A stretch of DNA of 64,000 bases from Pseudomonas abietaniphila (GTDB lineage Bacteria; Pseudomonadota; Gammaproteobacteria; Pseudomonadales; Pseudomonadaceae). Made by a program: the position numbers and the translations under genes. Positions 7,816 to 17,447 of this stretch are shown one piece after another; position 1 is the first letter of the stretch; each line of letters starts with the position of its first letter. Below the pieces are notes generated by a model that saw only the letters and a program-made list of their open reading frames with translations, was not told where the DNA came from and did not search any database. The stretch lies in contig NZ_FNCO01000002.1 of NCBI RefSeq assembly GCF_900100795.1, forward strand, positions 558,001-622,000. The letters are read 5' to 3'.

Positions 7816-9111
7816 TCACGGGCTGTCTGAAAACCGGAACTGACCTTTTCCACGCCGTTTGGCGTCGTACATGGCCGTGTCGGCAGCACGCATCAAGTCT
7901 TCGACGGTGCTCCCGCGGTCAGGCAGGCACGCAATGCCGATACTCGCGCCCAGCCGAAAGCGAGATTGATCGGCGGACACTCGCCCGATCAGTTTTTCAG
8001 CGACGGCGGCGGCGTCCCCCGGACCGTTAACGCCTTCGATGATGACCGTGAATTCGTCACCACCGATCCTGGCCAGCCGGTCATAAGGCCTCAAACAGGC
8101 CTGTAACTGACCACTGACCCAGCGCAAGGCGTCGTCTCCTCGATCATGACCAAACTGATCATTGATCTGCTTGAAGCCATCGAGGTCCAGAAACAGCAGC
8201 GCGCTCATCCGCCCGGTCCGTTGATTCCGCGAAATCGCTGCCTGCAGGGCCTGGATGAAACCACGGCGGTTCAGCAAACCGGTCAGCGGATCAGTGATGG
8301 TCATCACCTCCAGTTGGTGGTGGAGCTCGCGCACCGCCGACATGTCCAGCGCCAGGATCGTCATGGCTTGCTGTCCTTGCGTCAGTGGTGAGCAGGACAA
8401 GGCAACAGGGATGCATCTGCCGTCCCGGCTGCGCAGATTGGCGTCGTGCAATCGAAAGCTCTCACCGCGTTGCAGGTGATCCCGCCACACCGACGCAGCC
8501 CAATCGTCCTCGTGGGGCGTTTCGATCCAGTTCAGCAGCGCAGTGCCTTGCAGTTCGTCGCCGGAACAGCCGAGCATGCCGCGGATGGCCGGGTTGGCGA
8601 AACAGATCAGGCCTTGGCTGTCGACCACCAGAATGCCTTCAGCGGTGTTGTCCAGAATCGATGCGTTAAACGCCCGCGCCCGCTCCAGTTGCTGGCTCGC
8701 CTGCAACAAGCTGCGCCGATACTGTTCATGCTCCAGCAACACCCGTGCCTTGTGCAGGAGCATGGCGGGATGCACGGGTTTGGTCATGAAATCCACGGCG
8801 CCTGCGGTGTATCCCTGAGCCAGCACCGCGTCGGTCTGCCGCATCCCGGAAATAAAGATGATGGGCGTGAATCGGGTGTCGGGATCAGCCCGCATCCGAC
8901 GTGCCACTTCAAAACCGTCCATGCCAGGCATCTGGACATCCATCAACACCAGCCCTATCGACCCGGATGTCATGCAGGCCAGCGCCTTGGCGCCGGAGTC
9001 GACGCAGCGAACGGTCCGGTCGAGCTCTTCGAGCAACTCCTGCATGCCCTCCAGATTGTCCGCTTCGTCATCGACGACGAGGATTTCCAACGCCTGCTCG
9101 TGCACGTGCAA
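7816..9111 (-). CDS. Response regulator diguanylate cyclase (REC-PAS-GGDEF)
   Basis: A 431-residue signalling protein that should make cyclic di-GMP. The receiver domain (about 8-125) has acidic residues Asp14-Asp15, phospho-acceptor Asp58 and the conserved Lys in FMTKP. A PAS domain follows (about 145-260), then a GGDEF domain whose active site GGDEF is at 350-354. An RPYD motif five residues before it is an intact product-inhibition I-site (RxxD). No EAL domain. No histidine kinase is adjacent, so the partner is unknown. It is transcribed away from the cbs operon across a 291-base gap. Confidence 0.9.
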   Translation of the reverse strand: MHVHEQALEILVVDDEADNLEGMQELLEELDRTVRCVDSGAKALACMTSGSIGLVLMDVQMPGMDGFEVARRMRADPDTRFTPIIFISGMRQTDAVLAQGYTAGAVDFMTKPVHPAMLLHKARVLLEHEQYRRSLLQASQQLERARAFNASILDNTAEGILVVDSQGLICFANPAIRGMLGCSGDELQGTALLNWIETPHEDDWAASVWRDHLQRGESFRLHDANLRSRDGRCIPVALSCSPLTQGQQAMTILALDMSAVRELHHQLEVMTITDPLTGLLNRRGFIQALQAAISRNQRTGRMSALLFLDLDGFKQINDQFGHDRGDDALRWVSGQLQACLRPYDRLARIGGDEFTVIIEGVNGPGDAAAVAEKLIGRVSADQSRFRLGASIGIACLPDRGSTVEDLMRAADTAMYDAKRRGKGQFRFSDSP

Positions 9112-9402
9112 TGCACACCTCCCTGTCTATGAACACTGCGGCCCTCGCGCCCACGGCGAGATGATCGTGCCGACGAAAGCTAAAGCATAGCGGTGCTAAT
9201 CCATTCGACCTGCTTCTTTTCCCCGTCCGTTCTGACGGTGGCGAGTCTTCAGCGTCATCACTGGATGACGCCCGTACAGACGTTTCTCGTCTCTTCAAGT
9301 GGACACCTGCCGAGGGTCGTCCACACTGTATGCATCAAACCGGTGCACATTTGTAACGCGTCGCGGTCCATTGCGTATGGGATGTACACGTGAGGATATG
9401 AG

Positions 9403-10779
9403 ATGTCAGCTGATTCCCGTCCGGCCGTACTTGAACTGATCGGCAACACCCCACTGGTGCGCGTCAGTCGCATCGACACGGGGCTCTGTACCTTGTTTCT
9501 CAAGCTGGAATCCCAGAACCCCGGTGGCTCCATCAAGGACCGCATCGGTCTGGCGATGATCGATGCCGCCGAGCGCGATGGCTCGCTGCGCCCCGGAGGC
9601 ACCATCGTCGAGGCAACAGCGGGGAACACGGGGCTGGGTCTGGCGTTGGTCGGCCGGGCCAAGGGCTATCGGGTCGTGCTGGTGGTGCCCGACAAAATGT
9701 CCACGGAAAAGGTCCTGCACCTCAAAGCCATGGGCGCCGAAGTGCACATCACCCGCTCCGATGTCGGAAAAGGCCACCCCGATTACTATCAGGACGTGGC
9801 CGCGAGGTTGGCCAAGGACATACCGGATGCCTTCTTTGCCGATCAATTCAACAACCCCGCCAATCCATTGGCCCATGAATGCAGCACCGCCCCGGAGATC
9901 TGGGCCCAGACGCAGCATGATCTGGACGCGATCGTGGTCGGCGTAGGCTCGGCAGGCACGCTCACCGGCCTGACCCGGTTCTTCAAACGGGTGCAGCCGG
10001 ATCTTGAAATGGTCCTGGCCGACCCCGTCGGCTCGGTGGTCGCAGAATACAGCCGCACACGCACGCTGCCGGAGCCCGGTTCCTGGGCGGTCGAGGGCAT
10101 CGGCGAAGACTTCATTCCCTCGTTCGCCGACCTCTCCAGCGTCCGCCATGCCTATTCCATCAGCGATGAAGACAGCTTCGAACATGCCCGGCATTTGTTG
10201 CGCGCCGAGGGCATTCTGGGCGGCTCATCGACCGGCACGCTATTGGCGGCTGCGTTGCGTTTCTGCCGCGAGCAGAAGGAGCCCAAGCGCGTGGTCAGTT
10301 TCGTTTGCGACACCGGAACCCGGTATTTATCCAAGGTCTACAATGATCAGTGGATGACCGATCAGGGCCTGATGCAGCGCACCCGATACGGCGACCTGCG
10401 AGACCTGATCGCCCGGCGTTTCGAGGACGGTCGTGTCATCAGCGTCGGCCCGGATGACACCCTGCTCACCGCTTTCCAGCGCATGCGTCTGGCCGATGTC
10501 TCGCAATTGCCTGTGCTGATTGACGGCAAACAACTGGTCGGGGTCATCGATGAATCGGACATTCTCCTGGACGTTCACAATGACGCGTCGCATTTTCGCA
10601 CCACGGTCGCCAGCGCCATGACCGGCAAACTGGAAACCCTGCCGCCCGATGCGGGCCTTGCCAGACTTCAGGCAGAACTGGATCGCGGCCTGGTCGCCAT
10701 CATCGCCGATGCCTCAGGCTTCCACGGCCTCATCACTCGCGTCGACCTGCTCAATCACTTGCGGAGATCCCTTGCATGA
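9403..10779 (+). CDS. cbs: Cystathionine beta-synthase with C-terminal CBS-domain pair
   Basis: A 458-residue PLP enzyme that joins serine and homocysteine into cystathionine. The PLP lysine is Lys45 in NPGGSIKDR, the substrate loop is TAGNTGLG and the phosphate loop GGSSTG is intact. Residues about 335-458 form two CBS domains, the adenosyl-ligand-binding regulatory module of true beta-synthases, which cysteine synthases lack. The ATG is preceded by a GAGG-type site. The stop overlaps the next gene by four bases (ATGA), so translation is coupled. With its partner it forms the reverse transsulfuration route from methionine to cysteine. Confidence 0.9.
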   Translation: MSADSRPAVLELIGNTPLVRVSRIDTGLCTLFLKLESQNPGGSIKDRIGLAMIDAAERDGSLRPGGTIVEATAGNTGLGLALVGRAKGYRVVLVVPDKMSTEKVLHLKAMGAEVHITRSDVGKGHPDYYQDVAARLAKDIPDAFFADQFNNPANPLAHECSTAPEIWAQTQHDLDAIVVGVGSAGTLTGLTRFFKRVQPDLEMVLADPVGSVVAEYSRTRTLPEPGSWAVEGIGEDFIPSFADLSSVRHAYSISDEDSFEHARHLLRAEGILGGSSTGTLLAAALRFCREQKEPKRVVSFVCDTGTRYLSKVYNDQWMTDQGLMQRTRYGDLRDLIARRFEDGRVISVGPDDTLLTAFQRMRLADVSQLPVLIDGKQLVGVIDESDILLDVHNDASHFRTTVASAMTGKLETLPPDAGLARLQAELDRGLVAIIADASGFHGLITRVDLLNHLRRSLA

Positions 10780-11954
10780 GTCAGCACGACGAGCACTCTC
10801 CATCCCACGCTTTCGCCACACGCGTGATCCACGCCGGGCAGTCTCCGGACCCTTCGACCGGCGCCCTGATGCCGCCGATCTACGCCAACTCCACCTACCT
10901 GCAAGAAAGCCCCGGCGTACACAAAGGGCTGGACTATGGCCGCTCACACAACCCGACGCGCTTTGCACTGGAACGTTGTGTGGCGGACCTCGAGGGCGGC
11001 ACTCAGGCCTTTGCATTTGCGTCAGGGCTGGCGGCGATTTCTTCGGTGCTGGAATTGCTCGATGCCGGCTCACACATTGTGTCGGGCGATGACCTGTACG
11101 GCGGGACCTTCCGCCTCTTCGACAAAGTCCGTCAGCGCAGTGCAGGCCATCGTTTCAGCTTCGTCGACATGACTGATCTCTCCGCCGTCGAGGCGGCCAT
11201 TCAGGACGACACCCGGATGCTCTGGGTCGAGACTCCCAGCAATCCGCTGTTGCGCCTGTCCGACCTGGCCGCCATCGCGCGCCTCTGCCGTGACCGGGAC
11301 ATCATCTGTGTCGCCGACAACACCTTCGCCAGCCCCTGGATTCAGCACCCGCTGGCACTGGGTTTCGACATCGTCGTGCACTCCACCACCAAATACCTCA
11401 ACGGCCACTCGGACGTCATCGGCGGCATCGCTGTGGTGGGGCAGAACCCGGAACTGGCAGAACGTCTTGGCTTTCTGCAAAATTCGGTCGGTGCCATCGC
11501 CGGACCGTTCGACGCCTTTCTGACCCTGCGCGGCGTGAAAACCCTTGCGCTGCGCATGGAGCGGCACTGCAGCAACGCGCTCGAACTGGCGCAATGGCTG
11601 GAGCGGCAGCCCCAGGTGGCCGCCGTTTACTACCCGGGACTGCCCACGCACCCCCAACACGCCCTCGCCTGTCGGCAAATGCGCGGGTTTGGCGGGATGA
11701 TTTCGCTGGACCTGAAGACCGATCTGGCCGGCACGCGACGCTTCCTCGAACAGGTGCAGATATTCGCTTTGGCAGAAAGCCTGGGGGGCGTCGAAAGCCT
11801 TATCGAACATCCGGCCATCATGACCCATGCCAGCATCCCGGCAGACAACCGCGCGAAGCTGGGCATCGGGGATTCGCTGGTCAGGCTGTCCGTGGGGATC
11901 GAAGAGGTCGAGGATCTGCGCGCAGACCTGGCGCAGGCGTTAAGCAGTATTTGA
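10776..11954 (+). CDS. Cystathionine gamma-lyase/synthase family PLP enzyme
   Basis: A 392-residue Cys/Met-metabolism PLP enzyme. The PLP lysine is Lys206 in HSTTKYLNGHSDV and the family motifs YGRSHNPTR and AESLGGVESLIEHPAIMTHASIP are complete. Coupling to cbs by a four-base overlap argues for gamma-lyase activity, converting cystathionine to cysteine, 2-oxobutyrate and ammonia. Sequence alone does not separate lyase from gamma-synthase, so I give no symbol. A GC-rich imperfect inverted repeat follows at about 11960-11998 and may end transcription. Confidence 0.87.
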   Translation: MSQHDEHSPSHAFATRVIHAGQSPDPSTGALMPPIYANSTYLQESPGVHKGLDYGRSHNPTRFALERCVADLEGGTQAFAFASGLAAISSVLELLDAGSHIVSGDDLYGGTFRLFDKVRQRSAGHRFSFVDMTDLSAVEAAIQDDTRMLWVETPSNPLLRLSDLAAIARLCRDRDIICVADNTFASPWIQHPLALGFDIVVHSTTKYLNGHSDVIGGIAVVGQNPELAERLGFLQNSVGAIAGPFDAFLTLRGVKTLALRMERHCSNALELAQWLERQPQVAAVYYPGLPTHPQHALACRQMRGFGGMISLDLKTDLAGTRRFLEQVQIFALAESLGGVESLIEHPAIMTHASIPADNRAKLGIGDSLVRLSVGIEEVEDLRADLAQALSSI

Positions 11955-12044
11955 TCGCTGCTCGCTCCAGCCCCTGCCGACAGACAGGGACCGGAGCGGG
12001 CCCTTCAGATGGACCGGGTCGACCCCGCACCCCGACGCTTACGC

Positions 12045-13934
12045 TTAACCCGGCCGCGCTATCCCATGATGGCGCAGCTTGCGATAGAGCGTATTGCGGC
12101 TGATACCCAAGCGCTCCGCCACGCGGGCGATGTGCCAATGCTCTGCTTCGATCAGGCTGAGCAATGTCTGACGCTCGGAGATATTCAGCGGGTTCTCGAC
12201 ACAGGCAGCGGGCGCTGTCGGCAGCAACTCTTCAACGTCCTCCAGGGTAATGCGCCCTTCCCACGCCAACGCAACCAGGGTGCGCAAGCAGGTGCGCAGT
12301 TGCCGGACGTTGCCCGGCCAAGGGTGCGACAACAGCCGATCCTTCACACCGGGTTCGAACCGGATCGTTATGCCCTTTGCTTCTTCGCGCAGCAGCCATT
12401 CGAGCAGGCTGCTTTTGTCGGAACGCTCACGCAGGGGCGGCAACTGAACGGCAAATCCGCCCACTCGGTAGAACAGATCTTCCCGGAAGCGACCGTCAGC
12501 CACATACGCGTTGAGGTCCTGATGAGTGGCACTGACGAGCCGGATGTCCAGCGGTCGCGGGGATGCGCCACCCAAAGGCATCACTTGGCGCTCCTCCAGG
12601 CCCCGCAACAGACGCGTCTGCAGGGCCAACGGCATGTCAGCGATCTCGTCGAGAAACAAAATGCCCCCGTGCGCCTGCTCCAGCTTGCCGACCATGCCGT
12701 CTTTGCGTGCGCCGGTGAAGCTGCCGCCGCGATAGCCGAACAGTTCGCTTTCGATCAGTGATTCGGGAATGGCCGCGCAGTTGATCGCAATAAAGGGTTG
12801 ACTGGATCGCGAGCTCGCCCTGTGCAAGGCCGCTGCGAAGGCTTCTTTGCCGGTCCCCGTTTCGCCCTGCAAAAGCACGGGGACATCGCGTTCCAGTACG
12901 CGCAGTGCGCGGCCAAAGCCGCGTTGCAGGCGTGGGTCTTCCAGGCACACGCGTACGTCATTGATTTTCGGCATCGCCGGGACGACCAAGGGGGCCGAGC
13001 GCAGTGGCGCTCGCAATTGGCCGTAGAACAGGCGTCCGTCCAGCCATCGCAGCGGCCAGCAGACACTGGGTTGAGCGCTGGCCTGACTCAGTAGGCGTTC
13101 AAGTGGCGTGTCCAGCAGCGTCGTCAGCGACTGCCCGACCACAGACCCACGGCTCAGGCCCAGCAGGTCCAGCGCGGCCTGATTGACGGAACAGACGCGC
13201 GCCTGGTCATCGAAACCGAGCAGGCCTTCACCCAACAGGCCGACGAACCCGGCTTGCGGGTGAAAGCGCAACAAGTACCGATCCGGCGCGTCGCCCAGAA
13301 AGAAGCAGCTTTCGATTAATCGGGCAGACAGGTTGGTCAGCGCCATCGCCTGAAAGTGCTGCTGAAGGCTCTGTTCCTCCCGAACGGAAGACAGGTTGAG
13401 GACGGCAAGCAAGTCCCCCTTGGCGTCGAATATGGGGCTGGCCGAGCACGTCAGGCCGACATGCTTGCCACGAAAGTGCTCGTCTCGGCGTATGGTCACG
13501 TGACGGCGCTCCACCAGGCAGGTCCCGACGCCGTTGGTGCCTTCGCTTTCTTCACGCCAGACCGACCCCAGCCACAGGCCGGAGCGCTGAAACTCGGCGC
13601 GTTCGGCGTCGTTGAACACGCTGTCGATCGCCACGCCGCGCGCATCGGTGAGCAGCACGACGTGACCGTCACGGCCGACCTGCTGGTGAAGGCTGTTCAT
13701 CTGCCAACGGGCGACACCGATGATGTGTTCCAGCGGTGCACGGTGATCCTGCAATCGCGGCTGTTCGACGACGTCGGGCGCTCGGCGACTGGCGGGGTCG
13801 AGCCCGTGCTGGTCCAGGCAACGGCGCCAGGAACGGGCGATGGCAACGTCTGCCACCGGGCCGGGACAGGCCTGAATTCCCTGCACGGCTTGCAAGACTT
13901 GTTGCGCGTGCGCGCTGATCAGGGTGGGCGTCAT
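12045..13934 (-). CDS. AcoR-type sigma54-dependent activator
   Basis: A 629-residue enhancer-binding protein. The order is an N-terminal GAF-like sensor (about 60-210), a PAS-like region (about 225-310), the AAA+ core (about 330-560) and a Fis-type HTH at the end (RVAERLGISRNTLYRKLRHHGI). Walker A is GETGTGKEAF and Walker B ILFLDEIAD. The sigma54 contact loop reads GSFTGA rather than GAFTGA, a tolerated variant. The domain layout matches activators of acetoin, alcohol or ketone catabolism. It is divergent from the flavin monooxygenase at 14201, whose upstream region has a near-consensus sigma54 promoter and two dyads, so that gene is the obvious target. Confidence 0.9.
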   Translation of the reverse strand: MTPTLISAHAQQVLQAVQGIQACPGPVADVAIARSWRRCLDQHGLDPASRRAPDVVEQPRLQDHRAPLEHIIGVARWQMNSLHQQVGRDGHVVLLTDARGVAIDSVFNDAERAEFQRSGLWLGSVWREESEGTNGVGTCLVERRHVTIRRDEHFRGKHVGLTCSASPIFDAKGDLLAVLNLSSVREEQSLQQHFQAMALTNLSARLIESCFFLGDAPDRYLLRFHPQAGFVGLLGEGLLGFDDQARVCSVNQAALDLLGLSRGSVVGQSLTTLLDTPLERLLSQASAQPSVCWPLRWLDGRLFYGQLRAPLRSAPLVVPAMPKINDVRVCLEDPRLQRGFGRALRVLERDVPVLLQGETGTGKEAFAAALHRASSRSSQPFIAINCAAIPESLIESELFGYRGGSFTGARKDGMVGKLEQAHGGILFLDEIADMPLALQTRLLRGLEERQVMPLGGASPRPLDIRLVSATHQDLNAYVADGRFREDLFYRVGGFAVQLPPLRERSDKSSLLEWLLREEAKGITIRFEPGVKDRLLSHPWPGNVRQLRTCLRTLVALAWEGRITLEDVEELLPTAPAACVENPLNISERQTLLSLIEAEHWHIARVAERLGISRNTLYRKLRHHGIARPG

Positions 13935-14035
13935 TGTTCTTATTCTCCGCGACGATCAAGAAACGGTTCCGTTCGCAGCTTAGACCAAGGCATCAGGCAG
14001 CAAGCGACAACGGGACGGAAGCCTCCTGGCCGCGC

Positions 14036-14081
14036 GTGACACTGTGTCACCCTTGAATATCGCTGGCGTGACACTCACGCC
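14036..14081. promoter_or_regulatory. Two inverted repeats, probable activator binding sites (UAS)
   Basis: GTGACACTGTGTCAC at 14036-14050 is a perfect 15-bp dyad, and GGCGTGACACTCACGCC at 14065-14081 is a second dyad with 7-bp arms around CAC. Both contain GTGACAC, and their centres are 30 bp apart, about three helical turns. They lie 60-105 bp upstream of the -24 element, the usual place for enhancers of sigma54 activators. Confidence 0.7.
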
Positions 14082-14140
14082 GCACCGCCAGAGGGTTAAA
14101 ACCTCCAGCCGACCGCTCTGGAACAAGGGTCTTTGGGTCA

Positions 14141-14156
14141 TGGCCCGGGCTTTGCT
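14141..14156 (+). promoter_or_regulatory. Sigma54 (-24/-12) promoter
   Basis: TGGCCCGGGCTTTGCT fits the RpoN consensus TGGCACG-N4-TTGCW with one mismatch (C for A) and has the invariant GG and GC at the right spacing. It lies 45 bases before the flavin monooxygenase start, downstream of two dyads. Confidence 0.82.
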
Positions 14157-14200
14157 CTGACCAACGCGGTACAAAAACAACAAGATCGGGAGAAGCCCCC

Positions 14201-16024
14201 ATGAACGTCGCAATCGAAAAACCCCTGCAAACGCCCACTGCTCAACTGTCGTCGTGGATCGAACAGTTGGGCGACCGTCTCGCCCAGCGTGACATCGACG
14301 GCACCCTCGACCTGTTCGCCGACACGTGTTACTGGCGTGACTTGCTGCTGTTCAGCTGGAACTTGGTCACGCTGGAAGGCAAACCGGCCATCCGCGATAT
14401 GCTGGAATCGCGACTCGATACGACACGCCCTGAACATTGGCAGCTGGAAGGCGACGCGACGCTGACGGATGGCGTGCTTGAAGGCTGGATCAGCCTGGAG
14501 ACCGACGTCGCGCGTGGCAAAGGCTATGTGCGCTTGAAAGACGGGCTCTGCTGGACACTGCTGACCACCATGCGCGAACTCAAAGGCCACGAAGAACCCA
14601 CCGGGCGACGCCGTCCCATGGGCGCCAACCACGGTCACGGCCACGCCGACAAACGCAACTGGCTGGAACGTCGCCGCGATGAAGAGGCGTCGCTGGGCAT
14701 CACCACCCAACCCTACTGCCTGATCGTGGGTGGTGGCCAGGGTGGACTGGGGCTTGCAGCGCGACTCAAACGCCTGGGCGTTCCCACGCTGGTGATCGAC
14801 AAGGCCGAGCGTCCGGGCGACCAATGGCGGGGGCGCTACAAATCACTGTGTCTGCACGACCCGGTCTGGTACGACCACATGCCGTACCTGCCCTTCCCCG
14901 ATCACTGGCCGGTGTTCACGCCCAAAGATCAGATTGGCGACTGGCTGGAAATGTACACAAAGGTGATGGAGCTCAATTACTGGGCGCGCACCGAGTGCGT
15001 CAACGCCCGATTTGATGAACAGGCAGGCACCTGGACGGTTGAGGTGCTGCGTGATGGCGAACGCCTGACGTTGCAGCCGACCCAGTTGATTCTCGCCACC
15101 GGCATGTCCGGCGTGGCGAATGTGCCGGCCTATTCGGGCGCCGAGGTGTTCAAAGGCCAGCAACATCACTCCAGCCGCCATCCCGGCGGCGACGCATGGC
15201 GCGGCAAACGTGCGGTGGTCATCGGTGCCAACAACTCGGCCCACGATATTTGCGCCGACCTGGTGGAAAACGGCGCCGAGGTGACCATGGTGCAACGCTC
15301 CAGCACGCATATCGTGCGCTCCGACAGCCTGATGGACCTGGTGTTCGGCGGGCTGTATTCGGAAGATGCGCTGGACAGCGGGCTGACCACGGACAAGGCC
15401 GACATGCTGTTTGCGTCCATTCCCTACAAGGTCATGCCCAGTTTCCATCAACCGGTCTTTGAGGCGATCAAGGTCCGTGACAAAGCGTTCTATGAGCGAC
15501 TCGAAAGCGCCGGTTTCATGCTCGACTTTGGCGACGATGAATCCGGGCTGTTCATGAAGTACGTCCGTCGCGGGTCCGGTTATTACATCGACGTCGGTGC
15601 TTCGGAGCTGATCGCCAACGGCACGATCAAGCTCAAGAGTGCGCCCGGGCTTGGCGTTGAGCGCATCGAAGCAGACGCCGTGGTGCTCACCGATGGCAGC
15701 CGGTTGCCGGCTGATTTGATCGTTTATGCCACCGGCTATGGATCAATGAATGGCTGGGCGGCAAAACTGATTTCCCAGGACGTCGCGGACAAGGTCGGCC
15801 GTTGCTGGGGGTTGGGTTCCGGCACCACCAAGGATCCAGGCCCTTACGAAGGCGAATTGCGCAACATGTGGAAGCCGACGCAGCAGGAGAACCTGTGGTT
15901 TCACGGCGGTAATCTGCACCAGTCACGGCACTATTCGTTGTACCTTGCGCTGCAATTGAAGGCGCGTTTTGAAGGTCTCGAGCCCTCGGTCTATGCCCTC
16001 GCGCCCAGCCACCACGCAGGCTGA
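14201..16024 (+). CDS. Flavin-dependent monooxygenase with NTF2-like N-terminal domain
   Basis: A 607-residue NAD(P)/FAD oxidoreductase. Residues 1-130 resemble an NTF2/SnoaL-like fold. The FAD-binding glycines are in IVGGGQGGLGLAARL (about 177-191) and the second nucleotide site reads VVIGANNSAHD. Between them FKGQQHHSSRHPGG resembles the flavin-monooxygenase/Baeyer-Villiger fingerprint FxGxxxHxxx(Y/W)P. It is cytoplasmic, without a signal or TM segment. Likely chemistry is oxygenation of a ketone, amine or sulfur compound; the substrate is not readable. It has its own sigma54 promoter and a divergent AcoR-like activator, and a terminator follows its stop, so it is monocistronic and probably substrate-induced. 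Confidence 0.86.
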   Translation: MNVAIEKPLQTPTAQLSSWIEQLGDRLAQRDIDGTLDLFADTCYWRDLLLFSWNLVTLEGKPAIRDMLESRLDTTRPEHWQLEGDATLTDGVLEGWISLETDVARGKGYVRLKDGLCWTLLTTMRELKGHEEPTGRRRPMGANHGHGHADKRNWLERRRDEEASLGITTQPYCLIVGGGQGGLGLAARLKRLGVPTLVIDKAERPGDQWRGRYKSLCLHDPVWYDHMPYLPFPDHWPVFTPKDQIGDWLEMYTKVMELNYWARTECVNARFDEQAGTWTVEVLRDGERLTLQPTQLILATGMSGVANVPAYSGAEVFKGQQHHSSRHPGGDAWRGKRAVVIGANNSAHDICADLVENGAEVTMVQRSSTHIVRSDSLMDLVFGGLYSEDALDSGLTTDKADMLFASIPYKVMPSFHQPVFEAIKVRDKAFYERLESAGFMLDFGDDESGLFMKYVRRGSGYYIDVGASELIANGTIKLKSAPGLGVERIEADAVVLTDGSRLPADLIVYATGYGSMNGWAAKLISQDVADKVGRCWGLGSGTTKDPGPYEGELRNMWKPTQQENLWFHGGNLHQSRHYSLYLALQLKARFEGLEPSVYALAPSHHAG

Positions 16025-16031
16025 TAAAAAA

Positions 16032-16055
16032 GTCGCCCGTCTTCGGTTGGGCGAC
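16032..16055 (+). terminator. Rho-independent terminator
   Basis: Arms GTCGCCC (16032-16038) and GGGCGAC (16049-16055) with a ten-base TTCGG-containing loop follow the monooxygenase stop by eight bases; a pyrimidine-rich tract follows. Confidence 0.75.
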
Positions 16056-16181
16056 GCTCTTCTGTTTAAAAAAACGCCTACACTTTCGCTCGATCAGTAC
16101 CGCCTCAATCGCGAGCGTTCGGTGAAGCCGTGAACGCCGTTCGCTCTCTACGCCCCCTCTATCGCCGCAGGAGATGACTGT

Positions 16182-16418
16182 ATGCCAAAGAGTCGTTCCC
16201 CTTTCACCATGGACTGCTGGAACAAGGCGTGGATCATTCACGGGCATAAACTGGCTTGCCGGCATTGCGGCGCAAAGCAGTGCCCGACGACCGACGAGCA
16301 CCCGTTCAGGCACACCGATACCTGTGAAATGAGCGCAACGGGGCCTCGTTATCCCTGGAAGGAACTCAATGATCTGCTGAAAGCGGATCTCGCAGAAACC
16401 CGAAGGATGCTCCACTGA
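16182..16418 (+). CDS. Small Cys-rich hypothetical protein
   Basis: A 78-residue protein with a GGAG site before its ATG. Cysteines at 12, 26, 29, 34 and 48, including CRHCGAKQC, and several histidines suggest a small zinc site. The C-terminal third is a charged helix (KELNDLLKADLAETRRMLH). No signal or TM segment. It is isolated between two terminators. I do not recognise the family. Confidence 0.6.
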   Translation: MPKSRSPFTMDCWNKAWIIHGHKLACRHCGAKQCPTTDEHPFRHTDTCEMSATGPRYPWKELNDLLKADLAETRRMLH

Positions 16419-16515
16419 ATACCCAAATACCGGATACCGACGCCCAGAACCGGGCGGCGCAGGCCTCGTCGTCCGGTGGCAACGTGGGGTGCCCGGCAAA
16501 TCACAGGCAATAAAA

Positions 16516-16533
16516 AACCCGCCTGAGCGGGTT
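16516..16533. terminator. Rho-independent terminator (bidirectional)
   Basis: AACCCGC-CTGA-GCGGGTT preceded by A6 and followed by CTTTTC, so it can work on both strands. It lies in the 368-base gene-free gap 16419-16786; I see nothing else there. Confidence 0.85.
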
Positions 16534-16786
16534 CTTTTCTATCAACACCATTCCAACGTCCTGTCGGCAGCCTTCCGGGCAAATGGCAGATCATCCTTGA
16601 CCTCTGAAGCCCTTCCTGTGCTTCAGTCGATGGATCCAATGTATGACGTCGGCACCGGTGTGTATACGGCGGGTTTGCGCAAACGCGTGTAAGCCTTTCG
16701 CTATAGGCCACATCGCGTGCTGCCAGTGCGCTGCCGTTACGTGCGAAGATGCTGCCACCGAGCCCTCGGCTATTCAGGATTGAGCA

Positions 16787-17029
16787 ATGCCACAAGAGCG
16801 AATCGAAGCACTCCGCCTCCACAAGTCCATACAAGGGCCGGTCAATGATCTGGTGCGGGCACTGAACGCCGCCACCACCCGGGAAGACATCGAAAGAGAA
16901 GGTGCCATGGAGATAGCCTTCATTCTGGGCCTTGAGACAGCACGACGCCTGCGCGCCGCCGACATCGAAGCGCTTTACATCATTTTTGACGACGCTGTGC
17001 AGCAACGGCTCAAGCAATTGTCGAATTGA
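16787..17029 (+). CDS. Small hypothetical helical protein
   Basis: An 80-residue, mostly helical soluble protein with AGGA before the ATG. It contains no Cys, signal or TM segment; the pattern REDIEREGAMEIAFILGLETARRL...IEALYIIFDDAVQQRLKQL looks amphipathic. It stands alone. Codon use fits the host. Function unknown. Confidence 0.6.
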   Translation: MPQERIEALRLHKSIQGPVNDLVRALNAATTREDIEREGAMEIAFILGLETARRLRAADIEALYIIFDDAVQQRLKQLSN

Positions 17030-17109
17030 TCCAGGGTTGAACGCTGCGCGGTGCGTAACGACTGCCCGGCACTTTCGTGCCCCCCACCGTACACGCCATT
17101 CGCGGGCAG

Positions 17110-17409
17110 TCAGGCTTGCGCCAGAATACTGTTCAGTAACCCCGGAAAACGCAGTTCAAGCGCGTCGGCTCGCAAGGTATTCATGTGCGTGGTCCCCACA
17201 TTGCGGGTCTGGACCAGCCCGGCATCGCGCAAGACACGGAAATGATGGGACATGCTCGACTTGGGTCGCCCCCCGTCCAGTTCACCGCACGTCGCTTCGG
17301 CGACACTGGCCAGCCGGCGCACGATGTCCAGGCGGACAGGGTCGCTCAGCGCATAAAGCAGACGCTCAAGGGACAGTTCGGACGGCAGAGGATGTTTGAA
17401 GGCGCGCAT
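17110..17409 (-). CDS. ArsR-family winged-helix repressor
   Basis: A 99-residue regulator. The ATG at 17409 (MRAFKHPLPSELSLERLLYALSDPVRLDIVRRLA) gives the standard ArsR length; the frame is open further upstream but would overlap the divergent gene. The recognition helix lies in GGRPKSSMSHHFRVLRDAGLV. The arsenic-sensing CVC motif is absent, so the effector is something other than a classic thiol-bound metal. It is divergent from the Old Yellow Enzyme gene with a dyad between them, and probably represses that gene and itself. Confidence 0.87.
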   Translation of the reverse strand: MRAFKHPLPSELSLERLLYALSDPVRLDIVRRLASVAEATCGELDGGRPKSSMSHHFRVLRDAGLVQTRNVGTTHMNTLRADALELRFPGLLNSILAQA

Positions 17410-17447
17410 GTTCGCATCATAGCGAGGGGTTTCGCGTAACGCCATAT

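Noticed and set aside
16489..16692. A 67-codon open frame in the 16419-16786 gap
   Set aside because: It contains a rho-independent terminator hairpin and has no ribosome site or family resemblance.
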